64,000 nucleotides of DNA from Novosphingobium sp. 9 (GCF_025340265.1 NZ_CP022708.1:1206501-1270500); one strand, 5' to 3'. Counted from the stretch's first letter, positions 18,893-27,378 are shown. Program-made: numbers and translations. The notes: generated by a model from the sequence alone, not told the origin.

Positions 18893-20617
18893 ATGACCAC
18901 GTTCACGCGCAAGACCCGTCACCTGACCGCCCGCACCCTGTCCGCAGCCACGCTTGCCGCTGCTCTGGCCTCCAGTATCCTGCCCGATACCGCAATGGCC
19001 CAGACCGCAGGCGCCACCGATGACGCAACACTGAAGCAGGAAGCCGTAGCCGACGTCGAGGCCCACGCAAAGATGATCCAGCAGGGCGTGGATTCGCTGT
19101 TCAGCTTTGCCGAGCCCGGCTTTCAGGAGTTCAAGAGCTCAGCCTATCTCGCCGATCTGCTGGAGAAGAACGGCTTCAAGGTGACGCGCGGGGTTGCCGG
19201 GATTCCGACCGCCTTCAGCGCCACCTGGTCCAACGGCAGCGGCGGCCCGACCATCTCGCTGGGCAGCGATATCGACGATCTGCTCGGCGTCTCGCAGTAC
19301 CCCGGCCTGCCCTATGCCAAGCCCATGGTCGCAGGTGCGCCGGGTCACGGCGAGGGGCACAACTCAGGGATGCCGATGATGATCGCCGCCGCGATCGCCG
19401 CCAAGGACGTGATGATCAAGCATCACATCTCAGGCAAGCTGATGGTCTGGCCCGGCATCGCCGAGGAGAACCTGGCCTCCAAGGCCTATTTCGTGCGGGC
19501 AGGCCTGTTCAAGGACGTGGACGCCAATATCTTCGCTCACGTCGCCTCTTCGTTCGGCACCGCCTATGGCGAGATGGGCCTGAACGGCATGGTCTCGGTG
19601 GAATATACCTTCAAGGGCAAGACCGCGCACTCGGCGGGCGACCCGTGGGACGGACGCAGCGCGCTCGACGGTGTCGAGATCATGGACACCGCGTGGAATT
19701 TCCGGCGCGAACACCTGCCCGTCACCCAGCGTTCACACTACGTCATCACCGAAGGCGGCGGTCAGCCCAACGTCGTGCCGGGCGAAGCCAAGGTCTGGTA
19801 CTTCTTCCGCGACCGCACATTCGATGCCGTGCGCACGATGTATGAGACCGGCAACACCATCGCCGATGCCGCCGCGATGGCGACAGGCACCAGCGTCTCG
19901 CACCAGATCCTGGGCTATGCCGCACCCAACTTCGGCAACAAGCCGATGGCCGAGGCGGCGCAGGCCAATATCGAGGCGGTGGGCATGCCCAAGTGGTCCG
20001 CCGACGATCAGGCCTTCGCCAAGGCCGCACAGGTCAACTTCGATCGCAAGGTGGAGCCGCTGCACGATACCGTCGAGCCCCTCGTGGCGCCCGAAAGCCG
20101 CCCGCGCTCGATGGGTGGCGGCTCGGACGACATCGGCGACATCATGTGGACGGTGCCGACGATCACCGTGCGCTACCCCTCCAACATTCCCAACATGATT
20201 GGCCATAACCTGACTTCTGCCGTCGCGATGGCGACGCCGATCGCACACAAGGGCGCGGTTGCAGGCGCCAAGGTCGTGGCGATGACGGTCATCGATCTGA
20301 TGACCAAGCCGCAATTGCTGGCGCAGGCCAAGGCCTACTTCAAGGATGTCCAGAACAAGGACCAACACTACGATCCGCTGATCACCGCCGCCGACAAGCC
20401 GGCCATCTGGCTCAATGCCGAAGTGATGAAGCGCATGCGCCCGGAAATGGAGAAGTACTACTACCAGCAGGACAAGTACCCCACTTACCTCGACCAGCTG
20501 GGCATCAAGTATCCGCAGCTCGGCTCCGCTCCCAAGACGTCCGAAGCGCCCACCGACGTTACAAACGCGGCAACCCATCCTGATGCGCAGTCCGCCCCGG
20601 TCAGCGTCGGCGGTTGA
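18893..20617 (+). CDS. Secreted M20-family amidohydrolase (AbgB-like)
   Basis: 574 residues with a long signal peptide (TLSAATLAAALASSILPDTA, cut after AMAQ), so periplasmic. The body is an M20 dipeptidase/aminoacylase fold: FSFAEPGFQEFKSSAYLADL, the metal loop SLGSDIDDLLGVSQ, GHGEGHNSGM, GIAEEN (catalytic and bridging Glu), FKGKTAHSAGDPWDGRSALD (dimerisation domain) and MIGHNLTSAVAM (C-terminal ligand). It resembles AbgB, which releases p-aminobenzoate from its glutamate conjugate. The usual GHxCGHN motif is GHGEGHN here, as in a secreted subfamily. It likely forms one operon with the upstream TonB receptor. The true substrate is unknown. Confidence 0.85.
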   Translation: MTTFTRKTRHLTARTLSAATLAAALASSILPDTAMAQTAGATDDATLKQEAVADVEAHAKMIQQGVDSLFSFAEPGFQEFKSSAYLADLLEKNGFKVTRGVAGIPTAFSATWSNGSGGPTISLGSDIDDLLGVSQYPGLPYAKPMVAGAPGHGEGHNSGMPMMIAAAIAAKDVMIKHHISGKLMVWPGIAEENLASKAYFVRAGLFKDVDANIFAHVASSFGTAYGEMGLNGMVSVEYTFKGKTAHSAGDPWDGRSALDGVEIMDTAWNFRREHLPVTQRSHYVITEGGGQPNVVPGEAKVWYFFRDRTFDAVRTMYETGNTIADAAAMATGTSVSHQILGYAAPNFGNKPMAEAAQANIEAVGMPKWSADDQAFAKAAQVNFDRKVEPLHDTVEPLVAPESRPRSMGGGSDDIGDIMWTVPTITVRYPSNIPNMIGHNLTSAVAMATPIAHKGAVAGAKVVAMTVIDLMTKPQLLAQAKAYFKDVQNKDQHYDPLITAADKPAIWLNAEVMKRMRPEMEKYYYQQDKYPTYLDQLGIKYPQLGSAPKTSEAPTDVTNAATHPDAQSAPVSVGG

Positions 20618-20649
20618 TGGCCCGCTTGTACTGACCGGATTGGCCGGAC

Positions 20650-20681
20650 CGGCACCGGCGCTCCCCTCAGCGTCGGTGCCG
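20650..20681 (+). terminator. Hairpin terminator after the amidohydrolase
   Basis: CGGCACCGGCGCT (20650-20662) pairs with AGCGTCGGTGCCG (20669-20681) with one mismatch around a 6-base loop. Confidence 0.5.
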
Positions 20682-20824
20682 CGACCGGAGGAAACGCTTC
20701 GAAAGGCACCCCAATATCTGTTCACGGCTATGCTGTGACATTGCGGCAGCAACTTCGATCATTGCAGGGTCATGCTATATGGGATGCGGTACGGTCGTGA
20801 CTGAGAAGCAGTCATGCTTTCTTG

Positions 20825-20945
20825 AAAAAGGGACTGCAGAGATCCCACCAGCCCTTTGGACGTAGAAAGGGGTGCCGATTTCTCCTGCCTCGCTAAAATG
20901 CCTGACACTTTTCCACCGTTCAAAAACAGGCTGACAAACGTCAGA
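20825..20945 (-). mobile_element. Possible IS21-like terminal region remnant
   Basis: On the minus strand, TGTCAGCCTG is followed after about 20 bases by GTGTCAGGCATTTT. Such repeated TGTCAG boxes with a GCATTTT tail resemble the multiple terminal repeats of IS21-type elements ahead of istA. No transposase frame is present. Base composition of 20740-21040 is lower in GC than the flanks. The rest of 20618-21042 holds only the hairpin at 20650. Weak call. Confidence 0.3.
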
Positions 20946-21042
20946 TTTGATGCGCAGAGCAGAGATTCGACGTTTGCCTGATCAGCATCGCAAAATGGCA
21001 TAAACTGAGCCACCAACAACATGATGACCTTGAGAAAATCTC

Positions 21043-21711
21043 TCAGGAAAAGTGGTCATCTGCACCACCGCCGTTGAGTTTTTTGCAGCGAGCTAAGGGC
21101 GCATGTCCATCCGTGCTCCCGGCATGATACTGTGACTGCACGTTGACGAAGAAATCCCATCTGATCGCGAAGGCGGTTTCTATTTTCGCAGCGATGTCTT
21201 CGCGCAATCTAAGCCGGTTCGCCTCACCATCAAGCAGGTCAATCAGAATGTCGCACAACTCGCAAGAATCAGCCGAAGGAATGGCACTCGCCACGGCATC
21301 TCTCAAGGGAGCAAGCGCCTGTGCGCTCCATCGGTTAGCCAGGATCCGCAAGCGGGGCGACGTAATCGCCTCCAGATTCATTGCTGCATACAATGCGACG
21401 TGATCACGCGAACTTCCGAAGCCAAAGTAGGTTCGGGCCATCGCGCGTAGGACTTCATGCGGGGACGAACACGATGCTGGAGAAGCCTTGAGTTCAGCAA
21501 TGAAGCGGGCGACGTCGCGATCGACTACCGCTACAAAAAGCGCCTCCTTGTCAGCGAAGCGGCGGTAGATCGAATGCTTGGAGCAGCGCAGGCGCGCGGC
21601 CAGTTCGTCGAGCGAAGCACCTGCATAGCCTCGCTCGCAGAACAGGGCACGCGCCGTATCGAGCAGTTCCTGCGTCCATGCCTGCGCTTGCGCCTTTGTT
21701 GGCCGACCCAT
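21043..21711 (-). CDS. TetR family transcriptional regulator
   Basis: 222 residues. The N-terminal HTH is classical: TQELLDTARALFCERGYAGA, then SLDELAARLRCSKHSIYRRF and ADKEALF. The ligand-binding C-domain (from about 70) is divergent and includes the TetR_C-like stretch YFGFGSSRDHVALYAAMNLE. I start at 21711 (MGRPTKAQAQ). A longer reading from 21786 would translate the operator itself and is unlikely. It is divergent from the ABC-F gene, with a perfect palindrome in between, so it probably represses that gene and itself. Confidence 0.85.
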   Translation of the reverse strand: MGRPTKAQAQAWTQELLDTARALFCERGYAGASLDELAARLRCSKHSIYRRFADKEALFVAVVDRDVARFIAELKASPASCSSPHEVLRAMARTYFGFGSSRDHVALYAAMNLEAITSPRLRILANRWSAQALAPLRDAVASAIPSADSCELCDILIDLLDGEANRLRLREDIAAKIETAFAIRWDFFVNVQSQYHAGSTDGHAPLARCKKLNGGGADDHFS

Positions 21712-21761
21712 GACTCGCCTGACTTTCCTTCCCATCCCGGTCGTTGACCTGACATCGATTA

Positions 21762-21783
21762 AACGACACGATACAGTGTCGTT
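21762..21783. promoter_or_regulatory. TetR operator palindrome
   Basis: AACGACAC (21762-21769) and GTGTCGTT (21776-21783) are exact inverted repeats around a 6-base centre. They lie between the divergent TetR and ABC-F starts, 50 and 20 bases away, so a bound repressor would block both. Confidence 0.7.
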
Positions 21784-21803
21784 CATAGCAATGCGAGTCG
21801 CAC

Positions 21804-23384
21804 TTGTCTCCCATTTCCTTGTCTCGCGTCAGTTGGGTCACGCCTTCGGGGCACCCGGTCTTTCGCGAGATTGACCTGAATTTCGGCCTTCGACGCACAG
21901 GGTTGGTCGGACGCAACGGCGTGGGGAAAAGCACGCTGCTGCGGATCATGGCGGGCGACCTCACACCCTCGTCCGGTTCATGCGCCACGGCCGGAACCGT
22001 TCACCTGATGCAGCAGATCGTGCAGCCGACGGTATCGGACAGCATCGCTGACCTCTTCGGCGTGCGCCCTGCCCTCGACGTGCTGGCCCGCGCGGCGGAT
22101 GGAAAGGCAACGCTGGACGATCTCGAAAAGGCCGACTGGACGATCGAGGAACGCATCGACGCCGCTCTCGCCCGCGTCGGACTGGAGGCTTCCGCGGCGA
22201 CACCGCTGGCCGGGCTTTCCGGCGGGCAGCGCACGCGCGCGGCACTGGCGGCGGCGATCTTTGCGGCGCCGGACTTCCTGCTGCTCGATGAGCCCACCAA
22301 CAACCTCGACCGCGCAGGACGAGACGCGGTGCTGCGGCTTGTCGATGGGTGGTCCGACGGATTGGTGGTGGTCAGCCACGATCGCGAACTGCTGGAGCAC
22401 ATGGACGCCATCGTCGAACTGACCACGCTCGGAGCGACCCAATATGGCGGCAACTGGAGCGCCTACCGCCAGAGCAAGGCGCTGGAACTGCAGGCCGCCG
22501 AACAGGACTTGCTCGATGCCCGCAAGCGGCAGGCCGAGATCGCGCGGCGCGGCCGCATCGCCGACGAGCGCAGGCAGCGCCGTGACGCTGCCGGAGCACG
22601 CAAGGCGGCGCGCGGCGACATGCCGAAAATTCTCGCAGGAGCACGGCGCAATGCCGCCGAGGCCAGCAGCGGCGGCGATCAACGGCTGAAGGCGCGGCTG
22701 GGCGACGATGCGGCGCGAGACGTGGCGACGGCGCAAGCGAAAATCGAAGTGCTGCAATCGCTGTCGATCGTGCTGCCGACAACCAAAGTTCCCTCAGGCC
22801 GAACTCTGCTGGAGATGCGCGGGGCGGCGATCGGCCATGATCCCGCCCATCCGATGCGACAGGGCATCGACCTCACGATCGTCGGCCCGGAACGGATCGC
22901 GGTGACCGGACCGAACGGCTGCGGAAAGAGCACCCTGCTGCGGACCATCACGGGCGATCTGCCGCTACTCGGCGGGACCATGGCGCTCGGCGGGACGGTC
23001 GCATTCCTCGACCAGAACGCGGCGCTGCTCGATCGCGAAGCGACCATCCTCGACAACTTCCGGCGGCTCAATCCGGGCAAGGACGAGAACGCCTGTCGGG
23101 CGATGCTGGCGGGATTCCTGTTTCGGGCCGACAGCGCCCTGCAGATGGTCGGCACCCTGAGCGGCGGGCAGATGCTGCGCGCGGCCCTGGCCTGTTGTCT
23201 CGGAGGAGATGCGCCGCCGGAAATCCTGATTCTCGACGAACCGACCAACCACCTCGATCTCGATTCCATTCAGGCAATCGAGGCGGCACTGGCGGCATTC
23301 GATGGCGCGCTGCTGGTGGTCAGCCACGATGAGGCGTTCCTCGACGAGATCGACATCCAACGTCGGATCGTGCTGTCATCCTGA
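21804..23384 (+). CDS. ABC-F family ATP-binding protein (ribosome-associated type)
   Basis: 526 residues with two complete ABC ATPase domains and no membrane segments. Walker A motifs are GRNGVGKSTLL (about 37-47) and GPNGCGKSTLL; signatures are LSGGQRTRAAL and LSGGQMLRAAL; Walker B motifs are FLLLDEPTNNLD and ILILDEPTNHLDL. A charged linker rich in Arg/Lys joins them, as in ABC-F translation factors. Members protect ribosomes from antibiotics or tune translation. Start is a TTG at 21804; no ATG or GTG fits the frame before the first domain. The divergent TetR with its operator suggests induction by a small molecule. Confidence 0.85.
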   Translation: MSPISLSRVSWVTPSGHPVFREIDLNFGLRRTGLVGRNGVGKSTLLRIMAGDLTPSSGSCATAGTVHLMQQIVQPTVSDSIADLFGVRPALDVLARAADGKATLDDLEKADWTIEERIDAALARVGLEASAATPLAGLSGGQRTRAALAAAIFAAPDFLLLDEPTNNLDRAGRDAVLRLVDGWSDGLVVVSHDRELLEHMDAIVELTTLGATQYGGNWSAYRQSKALELQAAEQDLLDARKRQAEIARRGRIADERRQRRDAAGARKAARGDMPKILAGARRNAAEASSGGDQRLKARLGDDAARDVATAQAKIEVLQSLSIVLPTTKVPSGRTLLEMRGAAIGHDPAHPMRQGIDLTIVGPERIAVTGPNGCGKSTLLRTITGDLPLLGGTMALGGTVAFLDQNAALLDREATILDNFRRLNPGKDENACRAMLAGFLFRADSALQMVGTLSGGQMLRAALACCLGGDAPPEILILDEPTNHLDLDSIQAIEAALAAFDGALLVVSHDEAFLDEIDIQRRIVLSS

Positions 23385-23400
23385 CCAAACTCGCACACGC

Positions 23401-23423
23401 TAACGGACGATAACGGGCATTCC
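23401..23423 (+). promoter_or_regulatory. Phased TAAC repeat, site 1
   Basis: TAAC occurs at 23401 and 23411, exactly 10 bases apart. The second continues as TAACGGGCATTCC (23411-23423), ending 50 bases before the hydrolase at 23474. The downstream block matches sites 2 and 3 (TAACGGGCRTKCC). Confidence 0.5.
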
Positions 23424-23473
23424 GCTGTGACCAAAGCCACAATCCCGGTCGGCAGTCATCAACGGAGCCTGTG

Positions 23474-24382
23474 ATGAAACACGATGTGAATTTTTCGAGC
23501 GCTGGCCTGACCATCGCCGCGTGCCTTTATGGTCCCGACCAGCCGAACGGGGTAACGCTCGTCATCGGCCATCCCGGCAGTTCGGTGAAGGAGCAGTCGC
23601 CCGCGCTCTACGCCGAGAAGCTGCGAGAACGCGGCTTTCGTGTCCTGACCTTCGACGCGGCCCGTCAAGGGGCCAGCGAGGGGCTGCCGCGCGGGCTGGA
23701 AGATCCCGCCCAGCGTGTCGAGGATTTCAAGGCCGCAGTGTCGTGGCTGGGCAAACAGTCGGGGGGCGATGCTGGGCGGATCGGCGGTCTGGGTATCTGC
23801 GCATCGGGCGGGTATATCGTGCAAGCGGCTGCAGAAGATCCCCGGATCGGCGCGGTCGCGACGGTAGCGGCAGTGGACGTCGGGCGGCAGGTCCGGCTCG
23901 GCGCCGACGGGCAACAGCCACCGGAATTGCTCAAGGCGCTGCTGGACGGCGCCGCACAGGCCCGCAGCCGCGCAGCGCTGTCGGGAAACATCGAGAGCTT
24001 CCCGATCTTCCCGATCGACGAGGCCAGCGCGCGGGCCGGAGGCGCGCACGTCTTCGAAGGGTGGGAGTACTACTGCACCCCGCGCGGCGATCATCCGCGC
24101 GCGGCCAAGGCGCTGACCTGGGACAGCATCGACCGCATGGCGACATTCGACGCCTTCCGCTTCATCGACCTTATCGCGCCGCGCCCGCTGCTGATGATCA
24201 CGGCGGAAAAGGCCGTGACGGCCTGGATGACGCACGAGGCGCTGGAACGCGCAGGCAGCCCCAGGCGCCTGCATACGATCGCGGGGGCCACGCATGTCGA
24301 CCTCTACGATCGCGAGGATGCCGTGAACGCGGCCGTCGAGCAGTTGGCCGGCTTCTTCGCGCAGGCTTTGGGATCGGCCTAA
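23474..24382 (+). CDS. Alpha/beta hydrolase with Cys in the nucleophile elbow (dienelactone hydrolase-like)
   Basis: 302 residues. The oxyanion region is VIGHPGSSVKEQ. The nucleophile elbow is GLGICASGGY, with Cys in the place of Ser, as in dienelactone hydrolases. The acid may be the Asp near RPLLMITAEKAVTAW, and the catalytic His is in GATHVDLYD. It has no signal peptide, so it is cytoplasmic. ATG at 23474 (GGAG 6 bases upstream) is preferred over the GTG three bases earlier. It is the first of several hydrolases whose promoters share TAAC repeats with the regulator locus at 28.9 kb. The substrate is unknown. Confidence 0.8.
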   Translation: MKHDVNFSSAGLTIAACLYGPDQPNGVTLVIGHPGSSVKEQSPALYAEKLRERGFRVLTFDAARQGASEGLPRGLEDPAQRVEDFKAAVSWLGKQSGGDAGRIGGLGICASGGYIVQAAAEDPRIGAVATVAAVDVGRQVRLGADGQQPPELLKALLDGAAQARSRAALSGNIESFPIFPIDEASARAGGAHVFEGWEYYCTPRGDHPRAAKALTWDSIDRMATFDAFRFIDLIAPRPLLMITAEKAVTAWMTHEALERAGSPRRLHTIAGATHVDLYDREDAVNAAVEQLAGFFAQALGSA

Positions 24383-24412
24383 CACCGGATCACAGCAACT
24401 AACGGGCGTGCC
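24380..24412 (+). promoter_or_regulatory. Phased TNAC repeat, site 2
   Basis: TAAC at 24380, TCAC at 24390 and TAAC at 24400 are spaced exactly 10 bases apart. The last continues as TAACGGGCGTGCC, 45 bases before the ATG at 24458. TTATCC (24426-24431) is a possible -10 box. The first repeat overlaps the stop codon of the preceding hydrolase. Confidence 0.55.
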
Positions 24413-24457
24413 CGGACAGGGCCGGTTATCCTGCTTCCCGTAGCAAGGAGACCCGTC

Positions 24458-25507
24458 ATGTTCGATCAATCACCCGAAATTCCCCGGCCGCGCCGCCGCG
24501 AGTTCATCGCCGGAGCGGCCACGCTCGCCTCTGCCATGATGGCGGGCCTGACCCCGGCAAGGGCGGCAACGCCCGGCATATCGCCAGGCACATCGAATGT
24601 TCGCCCGTTCGGGCCAGTGCGCCGGATCGCCGCCGGGCCGCTCGATATCGGCTATGTCGAGACAGGACCGTCATCGGGTCCGGCAGTCCTGCTGTTCCAC
24701 GGCTGGCCTTATGACATTCGTGCCTTTGCCGAAGTCGCCCCGCTGCTGGCGGCACAGGGCTACCGCGTGATCGTGCCGCACCTTCGCGGTTTCGGCACGA
24801 CCACGTTTCGCTCTGCCGAAACGCCGCGCAATGGCCAGCAGGCGGCGCTGGCGGCAGACGGGATCGCGCTGATGGATGCGCTGGGCATCCGACAGGCGGT
24901 GGTCGCCGGGTTCGACTGGGGCGCCCGCACGGCAGACATCATGGCCGTGCTCTGGCCCGAGCGCTGCAAGGCGCTGGTATCCGTCAGCGGCTACCTGATC
25001 GGCAGTCAGGCGGGCAATGCCAAGCCGCTGCCGCCCAAGGCCGAACTCCAGTGGTGGTATCAGTTCTATTTCGCCACCGAGCGCGGCCGCGACGGCTATG
25101 CGGCAAACACGAAGGCGTTCAATCGCCTGATCTGGGAGCAGGCCTCTCCGCACTGGGCCTTCGACGATGCGACCTACGATGCTTCGGCAGCGTCCTTCGT
25201 CAACCCGGACCATGTCGCCATCGTGATCCACAACTATCGCTGGCGGCTGGGTCTTGCCGAGGGCGAGCACCAGTATGATGCCGCCGAAGCGCGCCTCGCC
25301 GCAGGACCGCCGGTGACAATCCCCGCCATCACCATGGAGGGCGATGCCAACGGCGCGCCTCATCCCGATCCCGCCGCCTATCGCGCGAAATTCGCAGGCC
25401 CCTACGAACACCGCCTAATTGCCGGTGGGATCGGCCACAACCTGCCGCAGGAAGCGCCACTCGCCTTTGCCAGGGCCGTGCTCGATGTGGGCAGGATGGG
25501 TGCATGA
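24458..25507 (+). CDS. Tat-exported alpha/beta hydrolase, epoxide hydrolase/dehalogenase-like
   Basis: 349 residues. The N terminus PRPRRREFIAGAATLASAMM is a twin-arginine signal with cleavage after ARA, so the enzyme should act in the periplasm. LLFHGWPYDIRAF is the HGxP oxyanion motif, and GFDWGARTAD places Asp at the nucleophile elbow, as in epoxide hydrolases and haloalkane dehalogenases. The catalytic His is in GGIGHNLPQEAP. The ribosome site AAGGAG precedes the ATG. Its stop overlaps the start of the P460 cytochrome gene (ATGA), so the two are coupled. The promoter carries the phased TNAC repeats. Confidence 0.83.
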   Translation: MFDQSPEIPRPRRREFIAGAATLASAMMAGLTPARAATPGISPGTSNVRPFGPVRRIAAGPLDIGYVETGPSSGPAVLLFHGWPYDIRAFAEVAPLLAAQGYRVIVPHLRGFGTTTFRSAETPRNGQQAALAADGIALMDALGIRQAVVAGFDWGARTADIMAVLWPERCKALVSVSGYLIGSQAGNAKPLPPKAELQWWYQFYFATERGRDGYAANTKAFNRLIWEQASPHWAFDDATYDASAASFVNPDHVAIVIHNYRWRLGLAEGEHQYDAAEARLAAGPPVTIPAITMEGDANGAPHPDPAAYRAKFAGPYEHRLIAGGIGHNLPQEAPLAFARAVLDVGRMGA

Positions 25508-26028
25508 TCCGTCTTTCGACCTGCGCGCTGGGGGCCTCCCTCATGCTGCTGGCAGGGTCCGGCGTGGCCGGTGCGGTGCGGCGGGAAGCCGATGCCGCGC
25601 CGGTCTACGGCGTGCGCCTTCCCGCCGGATATCGCGACTGGAAAGTCATCAGCGTCGCGCATGAGGCGGGCAAGAACAACGATATCCGGGCCATCCTCGG
25701 CAACGACATCGCCGTGCGCGCCTATCGCAAGGGTATCCGTCCGTTCCCCGACGGCGCGGTGATCGTCCGGCTGGCGTGGCGATATGAATCCTCGCCGCGC
25801 AACGACGCCGTGTTTCCCGCGCCGCAGTCCTTCGTGGCGGGGGAGCCGACCAACGTGCAGGTCAGCGTCAAGGATGCGCGCCGCTATCCAGCGAGTGGCG
25901 GCTGGGGATACGGCCAGTTCGATAACGGCCGCCCGAACCCGGACGAAGCCATCACGCGCTCCTGCGCCGCCTGCCACGCCAGGCTCGATGCGGGCGACGA
26001 TCAGGTCTTCACCGCCTATTCGCGGTAA
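25504..26028 (+). CDS. Cytochrome P460 family haem protein
   Basis: 174 residues with a signal peptide (MIRLSTCALGASLMLLAGSG). The P460 domain is recognisable by GYRDWKVISVAHEAGKNNDI, IRAILGNDIAVRAYR and the C-terminal c-type haem site CAACH, with the family's FNNGRPN-like FDNGRPNPDEA before it. Classical P460 proteins oxidise hydroxylamine or bind NO-type ligands; many homologues outside nitrifiers have no assigned function. Start overlaps the stop of the Tat-exported hydrolase by 4 bases, so both periplasmic proteins are made together. A 13-bp hairpin follows. Confidence 0.82.
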   Translation: MIRLSTCALGASLMLLAGSGVAGAVRREADAAPVYGVRLPAGYRDWKVISVAHEAGKNNDIRAILGNDIAVRAYRKGIRPFPDGAVIVRLAWRYESSPRNDAVFPAPQSFVAGEPTNVQVSVKDARRYPASGGWGYGQFDNGRPNPDEAITRSCAACHARLDAGDDQVFTAYSR

Positions 26029-26046
26029 GCCCGGAGCAAAGAAGAA

Positions 26047-26084
26047 CCCACGGCCAGCCTCGCATTGCGATGGCTGGCCGTGGG
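26047..26084. terminator. Bidirectional hairpin between convergent units
   Basis: CCCACGGCCAGCC (26047-26059) pairs perfectly with GGCTGGCCGTGGG (26072-26084), and the inner TCGCA/TGCGA extends the stem. It separates the P460 gene from the convergent minus-strand hydrolase. Confidence 0.6.
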
Positions 26085-26132
26085 CGATCGCGCGCCGGTC
26101 GGGGAGTATGGGGCTGGATCGACGCGCAACCG

Positions 26133-26943
26133 TTACGGCGCAGCGGCGGCGCGCTCGATCAGCCCCGCCACCTCAGCCGGGTGCGATACCATGACGACGT
26201 GCGAGGCGCCTTTCACCACCAGCGTCTCCCGCGCGCCTGCCCGCTGCGCCATGAAGCGCATGGCCGCCGGGGAATGTTGCGGTCGGCATCGCCATAGACG
26301 AACCACGAAGGCACGTGCTTCCACGCAGGCGCGGTCGAGGCCTCGGACAGCGCGGTATCCGTCACCGGGCGCTGTCCCGCCGCCATCAGCCGGGCCTGTG
26401 CGAGAGGGACATCAGCTGCGAACTGGGCGGGGAAGAGCACCTGCCGGATGTACAGGTCGTTGCCTCCCCCGCCAGCGGCACCGGCTTGGCCAGCGTCGGC
26501 GCCAGCGTGCTGCCGGGGAACTTTCCCGTCAGGCCAAGCGCCGTCTCTCCCGCATCGGGCGCGAAAGCGGAGACATAGACCAGCCCGGTGACATTGGGTG
26601 CGCCTTCCGCCGCCTCGCTGATCACCGATCCGCCATAGGAATGGCCCACCAGCACGACTGGCCCGGCGATGGATTTCACCACCCCGGCCACGACATCGGC
26701 ATCGGCACGCACGCCGCGCAAGCTATCGGGCGCCGCTACGACGGTGTAGCCGTCATGCTGGAGTGCGGCCATCACGCCGTTCCAGCTCGACGAATCCGCA
26801 AAGGCGCCGTGCACAAGGACGATGGTTGGCTTTGCCGCCTGCACGCTTGGTTTTGCCGCCTGCACGGTCGGCTTCGCCTGTGCGCAGGGCGCGATCAATC
26901 CTGCGGCAAGCGTCAGCCCGCCGACGATAAGGGTCTTCTTCAT
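26133..26943 (-). CDS. Secreted alpha/beta hydrolase, RsbQ/esterase-like (two frameshifts)
   Basis: The corrected length is 270 residues. A signal peptide (MKKTLIVGGLTLAAGLIAPC, cut near AQA) is followed by a repeated VQAAKP spacer, then TIVLVHGAFADSSSWNGV, the Ser nucleophile elbow LVGHSYGGSVI and the catalytic His in GASHVVMVSHP. This family covers salicylate-esterase/hydroxynitrile-lyase-like enzymes. The frame breaks opposite 26466-26470 and 26269-26272; one base added to each run restores LAGGGNDLYIRQVLFPAQF and RNIPPAAMRFMAQRAG. It is the last gene of a minus-strand unit with the Ohr-like gene (21-base gap) and an epoxide hydrolase. Confidence 0.8.
26828..26876. repeat. 21-bp tandem repeat coding for a VQAAKP linker
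   Basis: Two 21-base units (26828-26848, 26849-26869) differ at three positions, and a third, partial copy follows. They encode the linker between the signal peptide and the hydrolase domain and probably arose by slippage. Confidence 0.6.
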
Positions 26944-26964
26944 GCTTGGTATCCTGTGTTTGCG

Positions 26965-27378
26965 TCAGGCCAGGGCGACGAGGGTTTCGATATTACCTTT
27001 CACCGCCTTCGAATAAGGGCAGGTGCGGTGGGCAGCCTCGATGATCTGCCGCGCGACTTCGGGGTCGAGGCCGGGTACGTGAACGTCGAGCCGCGCGGCC
27101 AGCGCATAGCCATCGCCGCCAAGCCGCAGTTCCACTTGCGCGTCGATGGCCGTGCCCTCGGGCAAGGTCACACCCTTCGCCTTCGCGGCGATCACCATGG
27201 CACCTTCGAAGCAGGCGGACCATCCGGCGGCGAACAACTGCTCGGGGTTCGTGCCGGGCCCCGGCGTACCCGGCGTGGACAGCCGGATATCCAGCCGACC
27301 GTCGGAACTGCGGGCCACACCTTCGCGGCCTCCGGTGACATGGACTTTTGCGGTATACAGCGTCTTGCTTGCGGACAT
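26965..27378 (-). CDS. ohr: Organic hydroperoxide resistance protein (Ohr, OsmC family)
   Basis: 137 residues, the usual Ohr length. The two redox cysteines are visible in GWSACFEGAM and HRTCPYSKAVKGN, and TPGTNPEQLFAAGW is the family motif with the conserved Glu. N-terminal KTLYTAKVHVTGGREG is typical of Ohr, not OsmC. The enzyme reduces organic hydroperoxides using lipoyl thiols in the cytoplasm. It lies 25 bases after the epoxide hydrolase stop, with GAAGGAG before its ATG, in one minus-strand operon with two hydrolases. This suggests a response to oxidised lipids or organic peroxides and epoxides. Confidence 0.9.
   Translation of the reverse strand: MSASKTLYTAKVHVTGGREGVARSSDGRLDIRLSTPGTPGPGTNPEQLFAAGWSACFEGAMVIAAKAKGVTLPEGTAIDAQVELRLGGDGYALAARLDVHVPGLDPEVARQIIEAAHRTCPYSKAVKGNIETLVALA

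Noticed and set aside
21712..21786. N-terminal extension of the TetR gene
   Set aside because: It would translate the operator palindrome, and the conserved HTH part begins well after 21711.
26828..26876. Possible CRISPR-like repeat
   Set aside because: Units are directly adjacent without spacers and lie in frame within a coding sequence.
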